From Rhizobium sp. BK602 (lineage in GTDB: Bacteria; Pseudomonadota; Alphaproteobacteria; Rhizobiales; Rhizobiaceae), in the NCBI RefSeq assembly GCF_014195095.1, contig NZ_JACIBC010000006.1:310001-374000 (forward strand): a stretch of DNA of 64,000 nucleotides, in the 5' to 3' direction. Shown here piece after piece: positions 9,619 to 17,892 of this stretch. The notes under the pieces were generated by a model. It saw nothing but the letters and a program-made list of their open reading frames with translations. It was not told where the DNA came from and did no database searches. A program made the position numbers and the translations under genes. How positions within the stretch are numbered: the stretch's first letter is position 1; each line of letters begins with the position of its first letter.

Positions 9619-10971
9619 ATGAAACGTCGCTATTTCGGAACGGACGGAATCCGCGGTCAATCCAACATCTATCCGATGACGCCGGATCTTGCCATGCGCG
9701 TGGGTATCGCTGCCGGCACGATCTTCCATCGCGGCAGCCATCGCCATCGCGTGGTCATCGGCAAGGATACGCGCCTCTCCGGCTATATGCTGGAAAACGC
9801 CATGGTGGCGGGCTTTACCGCCGCCGGCGTCGATGCCTTCGTTCTCGGCCCGATCCCGACGCCGGCCGTCGCCATGCTGACGCGTTCCCTGCGCGCCGAT
9901 ATCGGCGTGATGATTTCGGCGTCGCATAATCCTTACGAGGACAACGGCATCAAGCTTTTCGGTCCCGACGGCTACAAGCTCTCCGACGATCTCGAAATGA
10001 AGATCGAGGATCTGCTCGAAAAGGACATGACGGCGCATCTCGCCAAGTCCGAGAATATCGGCCGCGCGAAGCGCGTCGACGGCGTGCATGACCGCTATAT
10101 CGAGCATGCCAAGCGCACGCTGCCACGCGACGTGACGCTGCAGGGCCTGCGGATTGCCATCGACTGTGCCAACGGCGCCGCCTACAAGGTCGCGCCGGCC
10201 GTGCTGTGGGAGCTGGGTGCCGAGGTCGTCACCATCGGCAATGAGCCGAACGGCACCAACATCAATCTCAACTGCGGCTCCACCAGCCCGGTCGCGCTGC
10301 AGAAGAAGGTGGATGAGGTGCGGGCCGATATCGGCATCGCGCTGGATGGCGACGCCGACCGCGTCATCATCGTCGACGAAACCGGCACCATCATCGACGG
10401 CGACCAGCTGATGGCCGTGATCGCCGAAAGCTGGGCCGAGAGCCAGCTCCTGCGCGGCAATGGCATCGTCGCCACCGTCATGTCCAATCTCGGCCTGGAA
10501 CGCTTCCTCGAAGAGCGCGGCATGGCGCTTGCCCGCACGGCGGTCGGCGACCGCTATGTGGTCGAGCATATGCGCCAGCACAATTACAATGTCGGCGGCG
10601 AACAGTCCGGCCATATCGTGCTGTCCGACTATGGCACGACCGGTGACGGCCTCGTGGCGGCGCTGCAGATCCTGGCGGCCGTCAAGCGCACCGGCAAGCC
10701 GGTGAGCGAGGTTTGCCGGCGTTTCGAGCCGGTGCCGCAATTGCTGCGCAACGTCCGCATCTCCGGCGGCAAGCCGCTGGAGGACAATCAGGTGCGCAAG
10801 GCGATTGCCGATGCTGAAAGCGAGCTTGCCCGTCATGGTCGCCTGGTCATCCGCCCCTCGGGTACGGAGCCGCTGATCCGCGTGATGGCGGAGGGCGACG
10901 ATCGTGGCCAGATCGAGCGGATCGTCGGCGGCCTGATCGATGTGATCTCGAGCGTGCGCAGCGCTGCCTGA
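9619..10971 (+). CDS. glmM: GlmM, phosphoglucosamine mutase
   Basis: This 450-residue alpha-D-phosphohexomutase interconverts glucosamine-6-phosphate and glucosamine-1-phosphate for UDP-GlcNAc, peptidoglycan and LPS. It has the N-terminal YFGTDGIRG, the active-site serine loop ISASHNPYEDNG near residue 102, the metal loop DGDADR, and the C-terminal phosphate-binding RPSGTEPLIRVM. The ATG at 9619 is preferred over a GTG two codons earlier because GGGAG at 9609-9613 fits it and the family starts MKRRYFGTDG. It follows ftsH as in other rhizobia but has its own 5' region of about 180 bp. Confidence 0.98.
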   Translation: MKRRYFGTDGIRGQSNIYPMTPDLAMRVGIAAGTIFHRGSHRHRVVIGKDTRLSGYMLENAMVAGFTAAGVDAFVLGPIPTPAVAMLTRSLRADIGVMISASHNPYEDNGIKLFGPDGYKLSDDLEMKIEDLLEKDMTAHLAKSENIGRAKRVDGVHDRYIEHAKRTLPRDVTLQGLRIAIDCANGAAYKVAPAVLWELGAEVVTIGNEPNGTNINLNCGSTSPVALQKKVDEVRADIGIALDGDADRVIIVDETGTIIDGDQLMAVIAESWAESQLLRGNGIVATVMSNLGLERFLEERGMALARTAVGDRYVVEHMRQHNYNVGGEQSGHIVLSDYGTTGDGLVAALQILAAVKRTGKPVSEVCRRFEPVPQLLRNVRISGGKPLEDNQVRKAIADAESELARHGRLVIRPSGTEPLIRVMAEGDDRGQIERIVGGLIDVISSVRSAA

Positions 10972-11002
10972 CCAAGGCAGCGGCCTTTCATCGCATTCGG
11001 AC

Positions 11003-11028
11003 ATGGCCGCCTCGCCAAGGGCGGCCAT
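11003..11028. terminator. Hairpin between convergent glmM and SH3b gene
   Basis: A 9-bp perfect stem (ATGGCCGCC with GGCGGCCAT) lies between two convergent genes. The following bases are T-rich but not a continuous T run, so a bidirectional terminator role is plausible and not certain. Confidence 0.5.
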
Positions 11029-11059
11029 ATTCATTTCCGAGCATGGTTGCAGACTGACG

Positions 11060-11614
11060 CTACTGGAACAGCTCGCCGGGATAGGCGCCCCAGAGCAGGT
11101 TTTGCCTGACATAACCACTTGCGGCATGATCCGGGACGGAAACGCGGCACCATGTGCCGGAGCAGGAGCGCAGCGACAGCAGGACGCGCGGTTGCAACTC
11201 GGCAATCAGCGAGGCGGTCGTCTGCGGGCCGCTGCGCAGCATGATGTTTGTTTTCAGCCATGGCGCGACCACCGCAGTTCGCAGCCCGGATAGCAGGGCG
11301 CTGTGCATCCAGCCCGTCGAGCCGGTATCGTCGCGCACCTGTCGCCAATGGCCGTATTCGTCGATGATTTCCAGCGGCAAGCCGGGCTTCATGTAGATCC
11401 ATCGGGTGGGATAGTCCGTCGACGGCCCGACGCGCATGCGCGCCCTATTGGCTTTCAGCGATACGTAACGGGGGATCGGCAACCCGGTTTCCCGTCCTTT
11501 GGCCCAGGCCGTCGCCGCGACCGGATGGGTCGGCGCCGGACCGGCGAGCACGCTCGAGGCAATGAAGATCAGCGCGAGGCCGAAGCCGGCGCGCAGTCTG
11601 CGAAAGCAAGTCAA
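11060..11614 (-). CDS. Secreted SH3b-domain protein
   Basis: This 184-residue protein starts at a TTG with GGAGGA five bases upstream; no in-frame ATG fits. It has a signal peptide (about 1-24, ending VLAG) and two bacterial SH3-like repeats, one around residues 50-105 (RMRVGPSTDYPTRWIY, IIDEYGHWRQV, GWMHSALL) and one around 118-178 (MLRSGPQTTASLIAEL, CSGTWCRVS, GYVRQNLLWG). SH3b domains of this type usually bind cell-wall peptides or partner proteins. It is a common rhizobial hypothetical protein. It is convergent with glmM. Role beyond the envelope is not known. Confidence 0.82.
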   Translation of the reverse strand: MTCFRRLRAGFGLALIFIASSVLAGPAPTHPVAATAWAKGRETGLPIPRYVSLKANRARMRVGPSTDYPTRWIYMKPGLPLEIIDEYGHWRQVRDDTGSTGWMHSALLSGLRTAVVAPWLKTNIMLRSGPQTTASLIAELQPRVLLSLRSCSGTWCRVSVPDHAASGYVRQNLLWGAYPGELFQ

Positions 11615-11934
11615 TGACTTCCTCCATGTTTCCAGGCCCCGGCGGTGCTCAAGGTAGCGGTGCTATTCTTGCCAATTGGTTTAAACGCGTGGGGAGTGGC
11701 GAAGCGGTTTCCCGGATCGCGAGGTCCGAAGATATCCATCCGGAAGGATATCTTGCTGTTACGGTGAGATAATTATGAATTACTAATATATAAAACAAGT
11801 ATAGCTTGCAAATAAGTAGAGTAAATATTCGTAGTTAATCCGGTTTTAACCCTTATCAATCATTATCCATCTCATGTCTTTTACGATTGGCAAGCGTTTG
11901 TCGTGCCAATGGCAAATAATTCGGAGCCAAAGCC
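11615..11934. promoter_or_regulatory. AT-rich divergent promoter region with CtrA box
   Basis: This 320-bp gap separates the SH3b gene from the first outer-membrane barrel gene. No ORF in it looks coding. The right two-thirds is strongly AT-rich compared with its surroundings. A perfect TTAA-N7-TTAA with a trailing CC occupies 11835-11849, 86 bp before the barrel gene start, and GGAG at 11923-11926 is that gene's ribosome site. Confidence 0.6.
11835..11849 (+). promoter_or_regulatory. CtrA-type box upstream of first Omp gene
   Basis: TTAA, seven bases, TTAA, then CC: an exact match to the alphaproteobacterial CtrA full site. Its use is inferred. Confidence 0.6.
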
Positions 11935-12783
11935 ATGATGAAATCCCTGATCGGGGCCGTTGCCGCTTTGTTGGTCGGCACTTCCGCTTTTTCCGCTGAT
12001 CTTTATACGCCGGAGCCGGCACAGCAGACACCGGAGGTTGCCGTCAGCGAGGCGAGCGGCTGGTATTTGCGCGGTGATGTCGGCTATGCCTTCACCAAGC
12101 TTCGTGGCGCCAATTATTTCCAGGGCTCGAACGGCAACGTCGCCGATTTCAGTACCGCCAAGCTTGATGACAGCTGGACGATCGGCGGCGGTGTCGGCTA
12201 CCAGATCAACAATTACCTGCGTACGGACCTGACGCTGGATTATCTCTTCAAGTCGGACTTCAAGGGTTCGACGCGCGGCGATTGCGGCGGCTGCGGACCG
12301 GACTTCACCTCCGTACCCGCCACTTCCCGCGACCGGACGTCGCTCACGGCCTACAGCCTGCTCGCCAATGCCTATGTCGATCTCGGCACCTACGGCGTCT
12401 TCACGCCCTATGTCGGCGGCGGTCTCGGCGGCACCTACGTCAAGTGGGACAAGCTGAAGAACACCTCCTGCTCCGATGCCAATCCGGATTCCTGCGATGG
12501 CACCGTCACGCATAAGGGCCGCGGCAGCTGGCGTTTCACCTATGCGCTGATGGCCGGCACCTCCATCGACCTCTCCTGCAACCTCAAGGCCGATGTCGGC
12601 TATCGCTACCGCCATATCGAAGGCGGCGACATGTTCGGTTATGCCGAAAATGGCGGCCCCGGCTCCGACAAGGGGCTCAACCTGCATGAGGCTCGCATCG
12701 GCGCCCGCTATACGTTCGGCGGCTGCCAGACGGCCAGCTACATGCCGCCGGCCGATATCCCCGTCCAGCCGGTCTACAAGTAA
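11935..12783 (+). CDS. Outer-membrane beta-barrel protein, Omp25/Omp31-like
   Basis: This 282-residue protein has a signal peptide (about 1-20, ending AFSA), a short acidic/proline segment, then alternating amphipathic strands opening with GWYLRGDVGYAF and including GGGVGYQINNYLRTDLTLDY, FTPYVGGGLGGTYVKW and the barrel-closing LHEARIGARYTFGG. This is the eight-stranded Omp25/Omp31 class common in Rhizobiales. Cysteines cluster in one predicted loop (CGGCG) and may form disulfides. It is a tandem paralogue of the gene at 13035. A CtrA box and AT-rich promoter precede it, and a terminator follows. Confidence 0.86.
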   Translation: MMKSLIGAVAALLVGTSAFSADLYTPEPAQQTPEVAVSEASGWYLRGDVGYAFTKLRGANYFQGSNGNVADFSTAKLDDSWTIGGGVGYQINNYLRTDLTLDYLFKSDFKGSTRGDCGGCGPDFTSVPATSRDRTSLTAYSLLANAYVDLGTYGVFTPYVGGGLGGTYVKWDKLKNTSCSDANPDSCDGTVTHKGRGSWRFTYALMAGTSIDLSCNLKADVGYRYRHIEGGDMFGYAENGGPGSDKGLNLHEARIGARYTFGGCQTASYMPPADIPVQPVYK

Positions 12784-12811
12784 ACCTTTCCAGCTTCTGG
12801 AGCCCATTGAA

Positions 12812-12846
12812 AAGCCGTCCGGTTCGCCGGGCGGCTTCTTCTTTTT
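12812..12846 (+). terminator. Rho-independent terminator after first Omp gene
   Basis: An 11-bp stem (AAGCCGTCCGG with CCGGGCGGCTT, one G-T pair) with a TTCG tetraloop is followed by a T-rich tract. It separates the two Omp paralogues into independent transcripts. Confidence 0.87.
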
Positions 12847-12876
12847 GCGGTTGCCGTTAAGCAATTCGGCCATGGC

Positions 12877-12891
12877 TTAAACCTTCGTTAA
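12877..12891 (+). promoter_or_regulatory. CtrA-type box upstream of second Omp gene
   Basis: A second exact TTAA-N7-TTAA-CC lies 143 bp before the start of the second barrel gene, just after the terminator of the first. It matches the arrangement seen before the first paralogue and before pal. Confidence 0.58.
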
Positions 12892-13034
12892 CCATGAATT
12901 CCCTATGGTTAATGAAATGACAATGGCTGCGGCATGGTCCGGTCTCTTCTTTTGGAGAGAGCCGCAAAGCGGGACTGCAAGAGCTGGCCGGAGTGGAATG
13001 CGGGCGCCTGCCCGGGAATGGAAGGCGAGGAGTA

Positions 13035-13865
13035 ATGATCCGTTTCGACGCTTTGGCGCTGGCCGCGATGATGGCGGGCGCATGTGCGGGCACCGTCTAT
13101 GCGGGCGATCTGCCGCCCGAAATCAAGATGCCGGAAGTCAGTGTCAAGGATGCCAAGGGGTGGTATGTGCGCGGCGATCTCGGCTATGCCGTCAACGCGA
13201 GCCACGGCGACACGCGGTTTCGCGCCTATGATTCAGCCACCGGCGACTACAGTTCCGACCAGTTTGATTCCAGCCGTTTCAGCGGCGATTTTTCCGGCGG
13301 GCTGGGGGTCGGCTATCAGTTCAACGATCTTATCCGCGCCGATCTGACCGGCGATTATTTTAGCGGCGATTTCACCGGCAAGAGTTCGAGCGCCTCGCCA
13401 TGTGCCGGCGGTGCAGCCGGCACCGGCTGCTCCACCAGGGCGCGCTCCTCGTACAAGGCCGGCAGCCTGATGGTGAACGGCTATGTCGATCTCGGCACGC
13501 TTGCCGGCTTCACGCCCTATGTCGGCGCCGGTCTCGGCGCCACCCGGATCTCCTGGGGCAACGTCAACGCTGTCGGCTCCTGCGTCGATGGCGCGTCCAG
13601 CTGCGGCGGCGCCTCGTCGGTCAGCACGCGTTATTCGGGTGAGAGTGACTGGCGCTTCACCTATGCGCTGACGGCCGGCGTCGCCTATGAGGTGGCGCCG
13701 AATGTGAAGCTGGATCTCGGCTATCGCTTCTCCCATGTCGCCGGCGGCGACATGTTCGGCTATTCCGCCGCCGATTCGGCAGCGGGTGCCGGCGGCACGA
13801 TGGGCCGCGACGGCGATCTTTCCCGCCACGAGATTCGCGTCGGCTTGCGAATCACCACCTGGTAG
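13035..13865 (+). CDS. Outer-membrane beta-barrel protein, second Omp25-like paralogue
   Basis: This 276-residue protein starts at the ATG preceded by GGCGAGGAG; an upstream in-frame ATG at 12993 would destroy the signal peptide. The signal ends near TVYAG (residue about 22). The barrel opens with GWYVRGDLGYAVN and shares strand-by-strand similarity with the gene at 11935 (GVGYQFNDLIRADLTGDY, FTPYVGAGLGATRISWG, final RVGLRITTW). The terminal aromatic residue fits the usual BAM recognition signal. Divergence in the loops suggests surface variation between the two copies. It has its own CtrA box. Confidence 0.86.
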   Translation: MIRFDALALAAMMAGACAGTVYAGDLPPEIKMPEVSVKDAKGWYVRGDLGYAVNASHGDTRFRAYDSATGDYSSDQFDSSRFSGDFSGGLGVGYQFNDLIRADLTGDYFSGDFTGKSSSASPCAGGAAGTGCSTRARSSYKAGSLMVNGYVDLGTLAGFTPYVGAGLGATRISWGNVNAVGSCVDGASSCGGASSVSTRYSGESDWRFTYALTAGVAYEVAPNVKLDLGYRFSHVAGGDMFGYSAADSAAGAGGTMGRDGDLSRHEIRVGLRITTW

Positions 13866-13871
13866 GTCGGC

Positions 13872-14666
13872 TCACGGCGCGTTCAGCACGTAGGCAATGC
13901 GGCGGAAGAAATCCACCGTGCGGAAAATATGCGCCGGAATCCGCCGCCAGGCGGAGGATTTCGCGGCGCGATAATCGCGGCGCCAGCCGATCATCGTCGT
14001 CCTTTGCAGCGGGCTGAAGCCGGCGATGTTGGTGCGTGTGGTGAAAATGGATGTCCGCATGTCCCAGCCACGTTCGACGGCGACATCCCAGGGCAGGGAC
14101 ATGACCGCCAGCGACCTGACGATCTTTTCCGCGCCGCTGCGCGTCACGAGATAGCAGGCTGTCGAGCCCTGCGGGCCGAAGAGGCAGCGGCCGACCACAT
14201 CCCCTTTGTTGCTGCTGGTCGTGGCGCGGAAGCCTCCCCAGCGATGATTGACGAGCTTGATGACTTCGGCCTTCGGAGCTGCGTCCTGAATGGCCAGGGC
14301 ACGGGCGAGAAAATCGCCGTTCAAGGCGATGTCGTCCTCGATGATGACAGCCGAGGGACTGCCGCCGGCCAGGAATTGCCGCAAGGCCAGCAGATGACTG
14401 CGGTAGCAGCCATATTCGCCGGGCAGGATGACCCGGCCATGCCGGCGCTGGAAGCGCTCGTGGTCGACGTCGGTCCATTGTTCCTGCGGTAAAAGGGCGC
14501 CGTCGACACCGTCGACACGCTCGATCTTGATGCCGAATTCGTCGCTCTGCCGCTGCATTTCGGCCAGTCTGTCCGTCGCCCGATCGATATTGATGAGGTA
14601 GACGGGCAGCGGCTGCGAGGGCATGTGAGGACTTTCGGACAGTGCGACTTGATGTGTTAGAGACAT
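13872..14666 (-). CDS. Glycosyltransferase family 25 (LPS-type)
   Basis: The protein is about 264 residues if the ATG at 14666 is used; starts at 14705 or 14624 are also possible and none has a strong ribosome site. Near the N-terminus is VYLINIDRATDRL, the opening motif of family 25 transferases, then GCYRSHLLALRQFL and the metal-binding VIIEDDIAL. Such enzymes add sugars, often galactose, to lipooligosaccharide or surface glycans at the cytoplasmic face. It ends 6 bp from the convergent Omp gene. Acceptor and donor cannot be told from the sequence. Confidence 0.82.
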   Translation of the reverse strand: MSLTHQVALSESPHMPSQPLPVYLINIDRATDRLAEMQRQSDEFGIKIERVDGVDGALLPQEQWTDVDHERFQRRHGRVILPGEYGCYRSHLLALRQFLAGGSPSAVIIEDDIALNGDFLARALAIQDAAPKAEVIKLVNHRWGGFRATTSSNKGDVVGRCLFGPQGSTACYLVTRSGAEKIVRSLAVMSLPWDVAVERGWDMRTSIFTTRTNIAGFSPLQRTTMIGWRRDYRAAKSSAWRRIPAHIFRTVDFFRRIAYVLNAP

Positions 14667-14852
14667 TTGTTCTTCATCGATAGGCGCAAATCCATGCAAC
14701 GCCATAGCATATGGTGGCGTGTCCGCAAAGAAACCAGCTTTTGTGTGGCCAATCTCCGCGTCGTTTCTGCACGAATATGTGAGAGGGTGTCTACCCGCGT
14801 ATTTTGCCTATTGTGCTTACCGAGCACATCCAATATACCCGGCGGCGGGACA

Positions 14853-14890
14853 CTCCTCCCCAACGAGGAGCTTTCTATCTGAGAGGATAG
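14853..14890 (+). ncRNA. Candidate serC leader RNA motif
   Basis: Two adjacent hairpins directly precede the serC start. The first is CTCCTC/GAGGAG (14853-14858 with 14865-14870, loop CCCAAC). The second is CTATC/GATAG (14875-14879 with 14886-14890, loop TGAGAG). The serC Shine-Dalgarno GAGAGGA is partly inside the second hairpin. This placement matches the serC RNA motif described upstream of serC in alphaproteobacteria. The match is by layout and recalled description, not by covariance-model search. Confidence 0.6.
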
Positions 14891-14894
14891 CATC

Positions 14895-16073
14895 ATGACT
14901 AAGCTCGCCAAGCCGGACATCCGTCCGAACAATACCCATTTCTCTTCTGGCCCCTGCTCGAAGCGCCCCGGTTGGACGCTCGATGCCCTTTCCGACGCGC
15001 CTCTTGGCCGTTCGCACCGCGCGAAAGTCGGCAAGGCCAAGCTGAAGCAGGCCATTGACCTTACCCGCGAAACTCTCGAAGTACCGGCCGATTACCGCAT
15101 CGGCATCGTTCCGGCTTCCGACACCGGCGCCGTCGAAATGGCGCTGTGGTCGCTGCTCGGAGAGCGCGGCGTCGACATGCTTGCCTGGGAAAGCTTCGGC
15201 GCCGGCTGGGTCACCGACGTCGTCAAGCAGTTGAAGCTCAAGGACGTCCGCAAGCTCGAAGCCGGTTACGGCGAGCTGCCCGATCTTTCCGCTGTCGATT
15301 TCGACCGCGACGTGGTCTTCACCTGGAACGGCACCACCTCTGGCGTGCGCGTTCCGAACGCCGATTTCATTCCGGCCGACCGCAAGGGCCTGACGATCTG
15401 CGACGCCACCTCGGCCGCTTTCGCGCAGAACCTCGATTTTGCCAAGCTCGATGTCGTCACCTTCTCCTGGCAGAAGGTTCTGGGCGGCGAGGGCGCACAC
15501 GGCGTCATCATCCTGTCGCCGCGCGCCGTCGAGCGCCTGACCACCTATCAGCCGGCCTGGCCGCTGCCGAAGATCTTCCGCATGACCAGCGGCGGCAAGC
15601 TCATCGAGGGCATCTTCACCGGCGAGACGATCAATACGCCGTCGATGCTCTGCGTCGAGGACTATATCGATGCTCTCCTTTGGGCCAAGGATCTCGGCGG
15701 CCTGAAGGCGCTGATTGGCCGGGCCGACGCCAATGCCAAGGTCATCCACGATTTCGTTGCCGCCAACGGCTGGATCGCCAATCTCGCCGTCAAGGCCGAG
15801 ACGGAGTCCAACACCTCCGTCTGCCTGAAGATCGTCGACAAGGATGTCGTCGCTCTCGATGCCGATGGTCAGGCGAATTTCGCCAAGGGCCTGGTCGCGC
15901 TCCTCGAAAAGGAAGGCGTCGCCTATGACGTCGGCCATTACCGCGACGCGCCGTCGGGCCTGCGTATCTGGGCCGGCGCGACGATCGAAGCTTCCGACAT
16001 GCAGAAGCTGATGCCCTGGCTTGCCTGGGCGTTCGAAACGCAGAAGGCGACGCTCTCCCAGGCTGCTGCCTGA
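14895..16073 (+). CDS. serC: SerC, phosphoserine aminotransferase
   Basis: This 392-residue PLP enzyme converts 3-phosphohydroxypyruvate to phosphoserine in serine synthesis and also serves pyridoxal phosphate synthesis. It opens with KPDIRPNNTHFSSGPCSKRP, characteristic of the alphaproteobacterial/Methanosarcina-type SerC, and carries the PLP lysine in TFSWQKVLGGEGAHG. It follows a two-hairpin leader that overlaps its ribosome site and precedes serA by 88 bp, so the two serine genes are likely co-controlled. Confidence 0.96.
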   Translation: MTKLAKPDIRPNNTHFSSGPCSKRPGWTLDALSDAPLGRSHRAKVGKAKLKQAIDLTRETLEVPADYRIGIVPASDTGAVEMALWSLLGERGVDMLAWESFGAGWVTDVVKQLKLKDVRKLEAGYGELPDLSAVDFDRDVVFTWNGTTSGVRVPNADFIPADRKGLTICDATSAAFAQNLDFAKLDVVTFSWQKVLGGEGAHGVIILSPRAVERLTTYQPAWPLPKIFRMTSGGKLIEGIFTGETINTPSMLCVEDYIDALLWAKDLGGLKALIGRADANAKVIHDFVAANGWIANLAVKAETESNTSVCLKIVDKDVVALDADGQANFAKGLVALLEKEGVAYDVGHYRDAPSGLRIWAGATIEASDMQKLMPWLAWAFETQKATLSQAAA

Positions 16074-16089
16074 GGTTTGAAGCGTTCAT

Positions 16090-16113
16090 GGCTCCGCCAC
16101 GATAGGCGGAGCC
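16090..16113 (+). terminator. Hairpin between serC and serA
   Basis: A perfect 9-bp stem (GGCTCCGCC with GGCGGAGCC, 6-nt loop) lacks a T run. It may be a processing or attenuation hairpin in place of a true terminator. Confidence 0.42.
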
Positions 16114-16161
16114 CAGCATTCCGAATTGATTCTTAGCTGACCTTTTTTCAGGAGGCCTACC

Positions 16162-17757
16162 ATGGCACCTCGCGTTCTCGTATCCGACGAACTGTCGGAA
16201 ACCGCCGTTCAGATCTTCCGCGACCGCGGCGTCGAAGTCGATTTCCAGCCGCAGCTTGGCAAGGACAAGGACAAGCTGTTCGAAATCATCGGCAATTATG
16301 ATGGTCTTGCCATCCGTTCCGCCACCAAGGTGACGGAAAAGATCATCGAAGCGGCGAAGAACCTCAAGGTCGTCGGTCGCGCCGGCATCGGCGTCGACAA
16401 TGTCGATATTCCGGCCGCTTCGCGCCGCGGTATCATCGTCATGAACACGCCGTTCGGCAATTCGATCACCACGGCGGAACATGCCATCGCGCTGATGTTC
16501 GCCGTCGCCCGCCAGCTTCCGGCCGCCGATAGCTCGACCCAGGCCGGCAAGTGGGAAAAGTCGAAGTTCATGGGTGTCGAAATCACCGGCAAGACGCTCG
16601 GCGTCATCGGCGCCGGCAATATCGGCTCGATCGTGATTGCCCGCGCCATCGGCCTGAAGATGCACGTCCTTGCCTATGACCCCTTCCTGTCGAAGGAGCG
16701 GGCCGAGGAAATGGGCGTCACCAAGGTCGAGCTCGATGAGCTTTTCGCCGGTGCCGACTTCATCACGCTGCATGTGCCGTTGACCGACAAGACCCGCAAC
16801 ATCATCGACGCCAGCGCTATCGCCAAGATGAAGCAGGGTGTGCGCATCATCAACTGCGCCCGTGGCGGTCTGGTGGATGAAGCGGCCCTTGCTGCCGCCA
16901 TCAAGTCCGGCCATGTCGCGGGTGCTGCCTTCGACGTCTTCGAGGTCGAGCCCGCCAAGGAAAGCCCGCTGTTCGGCCTGCCGAACGTGGTCTGCACGCC
17001 GCATCTCGGCGCGTCGACCACGGAAGCCCAGGAAAACGTTGCTCTGCAGGTGGCCGAGCAGATGGCCGACTATCTGGTCAAGGGTGCGGTGTCCAACGCC
17101 ATCAACATGCCCTCGATCACCGCCGAGGAAGCGCCGATCCTGAAGCCGTTCATCAAGCTCGCCGACGTTCTCGGCGCCTTCGTCGGCCAGGTGACGGACG
17201 ATCCGATCAAGGAAATCGAGATCCTCTATGACGGCGTCACCGCCGGCATGAACACCAAGGCGCTGACGAGTGCGCTGCTCGCCGGTCTGATCCGCAATCA
17301 GGTGGCTGACGTCAACATGGTTTCGGCGCCGATCATGATCAAGGAAAAGGGCATCGTGCTCGCCGAGGTCAAGCGCGACAAGACCGGCGTCTATGACGGC
17401 TATATCAAGCTGACGGTGACCACCGACAGCATGACGCGCTCGGTCGCCGGCACCGTCTTCTCCGACGGCAAGCCGCGCTTCATTCAGATCAAGGGTATCA
17501 ACCTCGACGCCGATGTCGGCAACCACATGGTCTATCTCGCCAATACCGACGTTCCCGGCATGATCGGCTTCATCGGCACGACGCTCGGCTCCGCCGGCGT
17601 CAACATCGCCAACTTCCAGCTTGGCCGTGACAAGCAGGGTGGCGACGCCATCGCGCTGCTCTATGTCGACGGCCCGATCGGCGACGAGGTTCTGGGCAAG
17701 CTGACGGCCCATCAGGCGATCCGTCAGGCCAAGCCGCTGGTCTTCAACGTCGACTGA
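16162..17757 (+). CDS. serA: SerA, D-3-phosphoglycerate dehydrogenase
   Basis: This 531-residue enzyme oxidises 3-phosphoglycerate with NAD, the first step of serine synthesis. It has the substrate-binding domain (about 1-100 and 285-320), the Rossmann domain with LGVIGAGNIGSIV (about 145-165), the catalytic Arg/Glu/His set (NCARGGLVDE, EVEPAKESPLF, TPHLGAST), an intervening ASB domain, and a C-terminal ACT domain (about 455-531) typical of the long serine-responsive form. AGGAGG lies six bases before the ATG. A strong terminator follows. Confidence 0.98.
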   Translation: MAPRVLVSDELSETAVQIFRDRGVEVDFQPQLGKDKDKLFEIIGNYDGLAIRSATKVTEKIIEAAKNLKVVGRAGIGVDNVDIPAASRRGIIVMNTPFGNSITTAEHAIALMFAVARQLPAADSSTQAGKWEKSKFMGVEITGKTLGVIGAGNIGSIVIARAIGLKMHVLAYDPFLSKERAEEMGVTKVELDELFAGADFITLHVPLTDKTRNIIDASAIAKMKQGVRIINCARGGLVDEAALAAAIKSGHVAGAAFDVFEVEPAKESPLFGLPNVVCTPHLGASTTEAQENVALQVAEQMADYLVKGAVSNAINMPSITAEEAPILKPFIKLADVLGAFVGQVTDDPIKEIEILYDGVTAGMNTKALTSALLAGLIRNQVADVNMVSAPIMIKEKGIVLAEVKRDKTGVYDGYIKLTVTTDSMTRSVAGTVFSDGKPRFIQIKGINLDADVGNHMVYLANTDVPGMIGFIGTTLGSAGVNIANFQLGRDKQGGDAIALLYVDGPIGDEVLGKLTAHQAIRQAKPLVFNVD

Positions 17758-17781
17758 TTTGCTCCTCCCAAGAGCGATCTG

Positions 17782-17815
17782 AAAACCCGGCGTAACGTTC
17801 GTTGCGCCGGGTTTT
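17782..17815 (+). terminator. Rho-independent terminator after serA
   Basis: A perfect 11-bp stem (AAAACCCGGCG with CGCCGGGTTTT) closes a 12-nt loop and ends in T. It also argues against any start for the next gene before 17816. Confidence 0.9.
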
Positions 17816-17892
17816 CCTTGTTGAAGACCGGATTGTGGATAAGTTTGGCGGGCAGGCTATCGGGGGCCTGCAAACCAGCCTATTTCTTTGTC

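Noticed and set aside
15790..17712. 640-aa minus-strand open frame antisense to serA
   Set aside because: It is the mirror of a conserved enzyme gene in a GC-rich genome; the translation is repetitive, lacks a family motif and lacks its own ribosome site.
17818..17892. Upstream TTG start for the acyltransferase
   Set aside because: It touches the serA terminator stem, has no ribosome site and adds residues not typical of the family.
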